Shown piece after piece: positions 5,940 to 9,331 of a DNA stretch of 9,331 nucleotides. Numbering within the stretch: the stretch's first letter is position 1; each line of letters begins with the position of its first letter. This stretch comes from Hyphomicrobiales bacterium (lineage in GTDB: Bacteria; Pseudomonadota; Alphaproteobacteria; Rhizobiales; Beijerinckiaceae), in assembly GCA_947374125.1 (NCBI GenBank), contig CANCAR010000104.1, forward strand, positions 1 to 9,331, read 5' to 3'. Under the pieces are notes generated by a model. The model worked only from the letters and a program-made list of their open reading frames with translations, had not been told where the DNA came from and did no database searches. The position numbers and the translations under genes were made by a program.

Positions 5940-7898
5940 CTACTCGCGCCGCTGATCCGGCGGAACAGCCTCTGCCATCAATGTTGCAAGCGCCTCATCA
6001 AGTGTCATCATGGTCTGATCCGGCGATCCAAAGCGACGGATGGACACCGTCCGCTCAGCAGCCTCTTTGCGCCCGACAACCAGCAAGACCGGAACCTTGG
6101 CGAGCGAATGTTCGCGCACTTTATAGGTGATCTTTTCATTGCGAAGATCGGCCTGCACGCGAATACCTGCCTTTTTCAGCGCAACGGTTACCTCATGCGC
6201 ATAGTCGTCGCCATCTTGCGTGATGGTGGCAACAACGGCTTGAATGGGCGCGAGCCAGAGCGGAAAATGCCCCGCAAAATGCTCAATCAAAATACCGGTA
6301 AACCGCTCCATCGAGCCGCAAATCGCGCGATGGATCATGACAGGAACCGTTTTTGCGCCATCCTCGCCGATATAAAACGCGCCAAAGCGCTCGGGCAGGT
6401 TGAAATCGACCTGCGTCGTGCCGCACTGCCAGTCCCGCCCGATCGCATCGCGCAGCACATATTCAAATTTTGGCCCGTAGAAAGCGCCCTCGCCCGGATT
6501 GATCGAGGTCTCAATCAATCCGCCCGATTGCGCTTTGATCTGATCCAGAACCTTGGTCATCACCTCTTCGGCCCGATCCCATAGAGCATCGCTGCCAACG
6601 CGCTTTTCTGGACGGGTCGAAAGCTTCACCACGATTTTATCAAAGCCGAAATCCTTATACGTCGTCAGAATCAGATCATTGATCGCGAGGCATTCCGCCT
6701 CCATCTGCGCATCGGTGCAGAAAATGTGTGCATCATCTTGCGTGAAACCACGAACGCGCATCAACCCGTGCAACGCGCCCGATGGCTCATAGCGGTGAAC
6801 CGCACCGAACTCAGCCAAGCGAAGGGGCAAATCGCGGTAGGATTTCAGCCCGTGCTTGAAAATCTGCACATGGCCCGGGCAATTCATCGGCTTGATCGCA
6901 AAAATGCGCTCATCATCGGTATCATCACCGGCCGACTTCGCCATGAACATGTTTTCTTTATACCAACCCCAATGGCCAGACGTTTCCCAAAGCGATTTAT
7001 CGAGAAGTTGCGGCGCATTCACCTCGTCATAGCCAAGATGGCCGAGACGACGACGCATATAGGAGATCAAGGATTGAAACAGCGTCCAACCCTTCGGATG
7101 CCAGAACACGGTGCCCGGACCTTCTTCCTGGAAATGGAACAGGTCCATTTCGCGACCAAGCCGACGGTGATCGCGCTTCTCCGCCTCTTCGAGCTGATGA
7201 AGGTAGGTCTCGAGATCGTCCTTCGTCGCAAAGGCCGTAGCATAAATACGCGTCAGCATCGGGTTATTGCTGTCGCCACGCCAATAGGCCCCCGCCACCT
7301 TCATCAGTTTGAATGCGTCGCCGATTTTTCCCGTTGAGGTCATATGCGGGCCACGGCAGAGGTCCAACCAGTCGCCTTGCTTGTAGACCTTCAGATCTTC
7401 GCCGGGCGGGATGGCGTCAACAAGTTCAACCTTGAAGGCCTCGCCGCGCGTTTCAAACAGGCTGCGGACATCTTCGCGTTTCCAAATCTCTTTCGTGAAC
7501 GGCTTGTCGCGCGCGATGATTTTTCTCATCTCTGCTTCAATGGCCGGGAAATCATCCGGCGTAAAAGGCTCAGCGCGATAAAAGTCGTAATAGAAACCGT
7601 TTTCAATGACAGGCCCAATGGTCACCTGCGTACCCGGCCATAGCGACTGAACGGCTTCAGCGAGCACATGGGCGCAATCATGGCGGATCAATTCCAAAGC
7701 GCGCGGATCATCGCGACCGACGAACTCGATTTTAGCATCCGAGGCAATTGGATCGTTCAAATCGGCCACAACGCCATTAAGCGCCATGGCGACTGTGCGT
7801 TTGGCGAGTGAGGGCGAAATGCCCTTGGCAATCTCAAAACCAGTAATTCCCGGCTCGAAAGGCCGTTTTGCCCCATCGGGAAATGTCAGGTGGATCAT
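5940..7898 (-). CDS. thrS: Threonyl-tRNA synthetase
   Basis: Complete class II synthetase of 652 residues, charging tRNA-Thr with threonine in the cytosol. Domains in order: TGS (about 1-62); editing domain with H73-x3-H77 (RHDCAHVL) and C181/H185 (CRGPH), which removes serine mischarged onto tRNA-Thr; catalytic core with zinc ligands C340 (MNCPGH), H391 (DDAHIF) and H523 (VMIHRA), motif 2 arginine around 369 (GAVHRYEPSG) and motif 3 GSMERF with R532; C-terminal anticodon-binding domain from about 553, including the LRNEKITYKVREH segment. All key residues are present. ATG 7898 is chosen because AGGAG lies 8 nt upstream (7907-7911) and the protein then begins with a normal TGS domain; the frame stays open to 8045 inside yidD in another frame, which is spurious. 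The 5' leader contains a hairpin resembling a tRNA-Thr anticodon arm (listed separately), suggesting possible translational autoregulation. Confidence 0.98.
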   Translation of the reverse strand: MIHLTFPDGAKRPFEPGITGFEIAKGISPSLAKRTVAMALNGVVADLNDPIASDAKIEFVGRDDPRALELIRHDCAHVLAEAVQSLWPGTQVTIGPVIENGFYYDFYRAEPFTPDDFPAIEAEMRKIIARDKPFTKEIWKREDVRSLFETRGEAFKVELVDAIPPGEDLKVYKQGDWLDLCRGPHMTSTGKIGDAFKLMKVAGAYWRGDSNNPMLTRIYATAFATKDDLETYLHQLEEAEKRDHRRLGREMDLFHFQEEGPGTVFWHPKGWTLFQSLISYMRRRLGHLGYDEVNAPQLLDKSLWETSGHWGWYKENMFMAKSAGDDTDDERIFAIKPMNCPGHVQIFKHGLKSYRDLPLRLAEFGAVHRYEPSGALHGLMRVRGFTQDDAHIFCTDAQMEAECLAINDLILTTYKDFGFDKIVVKLSTRPEKRVGSDALWDRAEEVMTKVLDQIKAQSGGLIETSINPGEGAFYGPKFEYVLRDAIGRDWQCGTTQVDFNLPERFGAFYIGEDGAKTVPVMIHRAICGSMERFTGILIEHFAGHFPLWLAPIQAVVATITQDGDDYAHEVTVALKKAGIRVQADLRNEKITYKVREHSLAKVPVLLVVGRKEAAERTVSIRRFGSPDQTMMTLDEALATLMAEAVPPDQRRE

Positions 7899-7906
7899 CG
7901 TCTCGT

Positions 7907-7911
7907 CTCCT
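7907..7911 (-). promoter_or_regulatory. thrS ribosome binding site
   Basis: AGGAG on the minus strand, 8 nt before ATG 7898. It fixes the thrS start and lies 8 nt downstream of the leader hairpin at 7920-7936, so a protein bound to the hairpin could interfere with ribosome loading. Confidence 0.8.
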
Positions 7912-7919
7912 GGCTCACT

Positions 7920-7936
7920 CCCGCGAACCACGCGGG
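7920..7936 (-). promoter_or_regulatory. thrS leader hairpin resembling a tRNA-Thr anticodon arm
   Basis: Minus-strand RNA reads CCCGCG-UGGUU-CGCGGG: a perfect 6-bp GC-rich stem. With the closing G-C pair opened it becomes a 5-bp stem and a 7-nt loop GUGGUUC, in which U falls at the position equivalent to tRNA 33 and GGU at 34-36, the anticodon of tRNA-Thr(GGU). It sits between the yidD stop and the thrS Shine-Dalgarno. No U-run follows, so it is not an intrinsic terminator. In E. coli the thrS operator carries an anticodon-like hairpin bound by ThrRS just upstream of the Shine-Dalgarno; a similar role here is inferred. Confidence 0.4.
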
Positions 7937-7957
7937 TAAGCCCATACCGGGGGTCAA

Positions 7958-8326
7958 TCAATGCTGCGGTGGGTCGCCCGGTTCGACGGCCTCGCAACGA
8001 TACGCGGGGCCCGTATTGCACGTCCGCCAACGTCCATAGTTCCACGGCATATACCAGCGAGACCGATCGGGCAATTCGTCGGGCACAAGATCAAGACCGG
8101 AGGTTCCAAAGGGTTGGCACCGACAGAGCCGGGCCAAACCAATCCATCCACCAGTCCACAGGCCATAGCGACCAATCGACTCGTCCATATAATGCGAACA
8201 GGTCGGCAAGTGCCTACAATGGCGGCCAAAAACGCTCGATAGGGTTAATTGATAGATCCGGATTAGCCCACGGGCGATCCATGCCGGCAGCCCAATTAAA
8301 CGCGTAAAAGCTTTAGAGGGTTGCAT
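7958..8326 (-). CDS. yidD: Membrane protein insertion efficiency factor YidD
   Basis: Small protein of 122 residues of the YidD (DUF37) family, which associates with the inner membrane through an amphipathic helix and assists YidC-dependent insertion. The conserved block is complete: IRIYQLTLSSVFGRHCRHLPTCSHY (22-46, with the C37 and C43 positions of the family), then RYGLWTGGWIGLARLCRCQPFGTSGLDLVP (53-82). The C-terminal extension with RWYMPWNYGRWR is common in Hyphomicrobiales YidD. In many bacteria yidD sits in the rpmH-rnpA-yidC cluster; its position next to thrS is typical of this alphaproteobacterial group. ATG 8326 has only a weak GGAAG 11 nt upstream. It precedes thrS by 59 bp on the same strand, so the two probably form an operon, with the Fe-S scaffold gene further upstream but separated by the opposing MipA-like gene. 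Confidence 0.95.
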   Translation of the reverse strand: MQPSKAFTRLIGLPAWIARGLIRIYQLTLSSVFGRHCRHLPTCSHYMDESIGRYGLWTGGWIGLARLCRCQPFGTSGLDLVPDELPDRSRWYMPWNYGRWRTCNTGPAYRCEAVEPGDPPQH

Positions 8327-8349
8327 ACGGGTTAATACTTCCGTAGAAA
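8321..8349 (+). promoter_or_regulatory. Possible promoter of the MipA-like gene
   Basis: TTGCAT (8321-8326) and TAGAAA (8344-8349) with a 17-nt spacer. The -35 part overlaps the yidD start codon on the other strand, and a predicted start near 8356 falls in the 11-bp tandem repeat. Element matches are moderate only (3/6 and 4/6). Confidence 0.3.
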
Positions 8350-8367
8350 GGTGGCTGAAAGGCGGCT
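8346..8367. repeat. Imperfect 11-bp tandem repeat in the divergent promoter region
   Basis: GAAAGGTGGCT (8346-8356) is followed directly by GAAAGGCGGCT (8357-8367), with one mismatch. It lies between the divergent yidD and MipA-like genes, overlapping the proposed -10 element. The second copy is followed by TTTGCCGC, giving a small hairpin GCGGC-TTTT-GCCGC (8362-8375). An operator or a 5'-leader structure is possible; function unknown. Confidence 0.6.
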
Positions 8368-8391
8368 TTTGCCGCGGCCAGAGACAGATGG

Positions 8392-9192
8392 ATGACGTTG
8401 ACGGTTCTGACTGATCGTAGTCTAATTAGCATGGTGAAAGCGACGGTTTTCGTCGCCTTGCTGGGTACTTCTGCGCAAGCTGCAGAGTTCGTCAATCCGG
8501 GCTGGTTGATGGCGGTCAATGGTAAGGCGATCACAACGCCGAGTTTTCCGGGTTCGGAACGCTATAGCTTTGTGAGTTTTCCTGCCATTAGCGTTGAAGC
8601 GCCCGACATGTCCGACCATCTGGTGGGCCGAGACGAGACGTTAAGTCTCGTACTGTTTAGCCCAAATCCTGCTATCGCCATCGGTGCTGTTGGTCATTAT
8701 GACGCGCAGCGAGCTGGTCAAAGCGCTCTTTCGGGCAATGATAAGCGTTGGGCCGTTGAACCCGGCGTTTTCGCCGAATATTGGCCTGCAGCCGATGCGG
8801 TCCGGATCCGGGGTGAAATTCGCCTCGGAACAGATGGCTTGGCTGGAATGACAGGTAGCCTCGGTGCAGATTACGTCCAACGTATCGGAAAATTCGTCCT
8901 CGCTGCAGGCCCGCGTATGGCTTTGAGCGGTACAGATTATTCGTCAGCTCAATATGGCGGCGATTACGCCAATCTTGGCGCATCGGGTGGCTCTATTGAT
9001 GCACGTAGCTTTGGCGCAGCTGGACTTGTAAAATTCGCCGTTGGCCAAAACTGGTCAACATCGGTTTTTGCAAATTATGACCGGGTGATGATGACGAGCA
9101 CCTCAGCAACGGGCGCTAAAACACCGGTTCTGAATGACGAAGTTCGCGTTGGCGCGACACTCAACATCAATTTGACGCCGCCCGCTCGCTGA
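8392..9192 (+). CDS. MipA/OmpV-like outer membrane protein
   Basis: Protein of 266 residues from ATG 8392, with a signal peptide ending at AQA-AEF. A start at ATG 8431 would give a compact 17-residue signal (MVKATVFVALLGTSAQA) and a 253-residue precursor; no convincing Shine-Dalgarno distinguishes the two. The mature protein alternates polar and hydrophobic residues in segments separated by glycine-rich turns, as in a beta-barrel, and shows features of MipA/OmpV proteins: a PSFPGSERYSF segment after the first strand, an EPGVFAEYWPAADAVRIRGEIR strand pair, GLAGMTGSLGADYV, and GPRMALSGTDYSSAQYGGDY. Its final segment (EVRVGATLNINL) is less like the usual aromatic-terminated barrel end. Role by family: outer-membrane scaffold or porin-like protein; nothing more specific can be read. 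It is transcribed divergently from yidD, and its 3' end overlaps the convergent Fe-S scaffold gene by 26 bp. Confidence 0.75.
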   Translation: MTLTVLTDRSLISMVKATVFVALLGTSAQAAEFVNPGWLMAVNGKAITTPSFPGSERYSFVSFPAISVEAPDMSDHLVGRDETLSLVLFSPNPAIAIGAVGHYDAQRAGQSALSGNDKRWAVEPGVFAEYWPAADAVRIRGEIRLGTDGLAGMTGSLGADYVQRIGKFVLAAGPRMALSGTDYSSAQYGGDYANLGASGGSIDARSFGAAGLVKFAVGQNWSTSVFANYDRVMMTSTSATGAKTPVLNDEVRVGATLNINLTPPAR

Positions 9193-9331
9193 TCATATCC
9201 GAGGCGAGGCTCTCAAAATCCTTAATCGCCTGAACAACAGCGTCGAACGTCAAAAGCGTCGACGCATGCCGTGCTTTATAGTCCCGAACGGGTTCAAGCA
9301 CCGCAAGATCGGACCATTTGCCAGTGGGTGC
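9167..9331 (-). CDS. Iron-sulfur cluster assembly scaffold protein (IscU/NifU-like), 3' part
   Basis: The C-terminal 54 residues are in the window, and the frame is open at the right edge. The segment WSDLAVLEPVRDYKARHASTLLTFDAVVQAI matches the end of alphaproteobacterial IscU/NifU-N-like scaffold proteins, where the LEPVRDYKARHASTLLTFDA block is characteristic. The cluster-ligand cysteines would mostly lie upstream and cannot be checked. Such proteins hold nascent Fe-S clusters for transfer to apoproteins in the cytosol. Stop TGA at 9167-9169 lies inside the end of the MipA-like gene on the other strand. The order scaffold, yidD, thrS recalls the neighbourhood of Hyphomicrobiales genomes, here interrupted by the opposing MipA-like gene. 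Confidence 0.8.
   Translation of the reverse strand, partial: APTGKWSDLAVLEPVRDYKARHASTLLTFDAVVQAIKDFESLASDMISERAASN

Noticed and set aside
5886..7337. Long plus-strand open frames opposite thrS (5886-6584 and 6726-7337)
   Set aside because: They are antisense shadows of a conserved synthetase gene; no recognisable domains, composition driven by thrS codons.
7899..8045. N-terminal extension of ThrRS by 49 residues
   Set aside because: It overlaps yidD in another frame, is not part of the TGS domain, and ATG 7898 has a good Shine-Dalgarno.
7786..8307. Plus-strand 173-codon frame opposite thrS and yidD
   Set aside because: It lies antisense to two well-supported genes, is low in complexity and shows no family features.

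Overview
The window looks like an ordinary stretch of chromosome from an alphaproteobacterium, most likely a member of the Hyphomicrobiales (Rhizobiales). The evidence is the gene neighbourhood (an Fe-S scaffold gene, then yidD, then thrS on one strand), the C-terminal tail of YidD, the lysine-2,3-aminomutase-like protein and the MipA/OmpV-like outer-membrane protein. Most of the DNA has a moderate GC content near 50-55 %. I see no phage, insertion sequence, CRISPR array or obvious defence island.

Left part, plus strand (1-3506): the 3' end of an FAD-dependent aromatic-ring monooxygenase of the salicylate-hydroxylase type; a small AT-rich gene of unknown function (96 codons) in an island of about 28 % GC; a class-III-like polyphosphate kinase 2; and a membrane-anchored, stand-alone FMN/3Fe-4S glutamate-synthase-like protein. 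This last gene meets the next one tail to tail with only 10 bp between the stop codons, and a near-symmetric A-tract/T-tract hairpin lies across the junction.

Middle part, minus strand (3517-5837): transcription would run tRNA-Leu(UAA), then a radical-SAM lysine-2,3-aminomutase/EpmB-like gene starting within about 15-30 bp of the tRNA 3' end, then a GT2 glycosyltransferase fused to a GtrA membrane domain. The long reading frame of the aminomutase runs back into the tRNA, so its first ~30 codons are tRNA sequence and not protein. A perfect 15-bp tandem duplication sits at the aminomutase stop and the glycosyltransferase start.

Right part (5940-9331): thrS and yidD are on the minus strand in an operon-like arrangement with a 59-bp gap. 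A MipA/OmpV-like outer-membrane protein gene is divergent from yidD on the plus strand. The 3' end of an IscU/NifU-like Fe-S scaffold gene enters from the right on the minus strand and overlaps the MipA-like gene tail to tail by 26 bp.

The most interesting signal is in the short thrS leader. Just upstream of the thrS Shine-Dalgarno there is a GC-rich hairpin that can be drawn as a 5-bp stem with a 7-nt loop. In that drawing U is at the position equivalent to 33 and GGU at 34-36, which is the anticodon loop of tRNA-Thr(GGU). It may be an anticodon-mimic operator for translational autoregulation by ThrRS, as known for E. coli thrS. This is inference from sequence alone.
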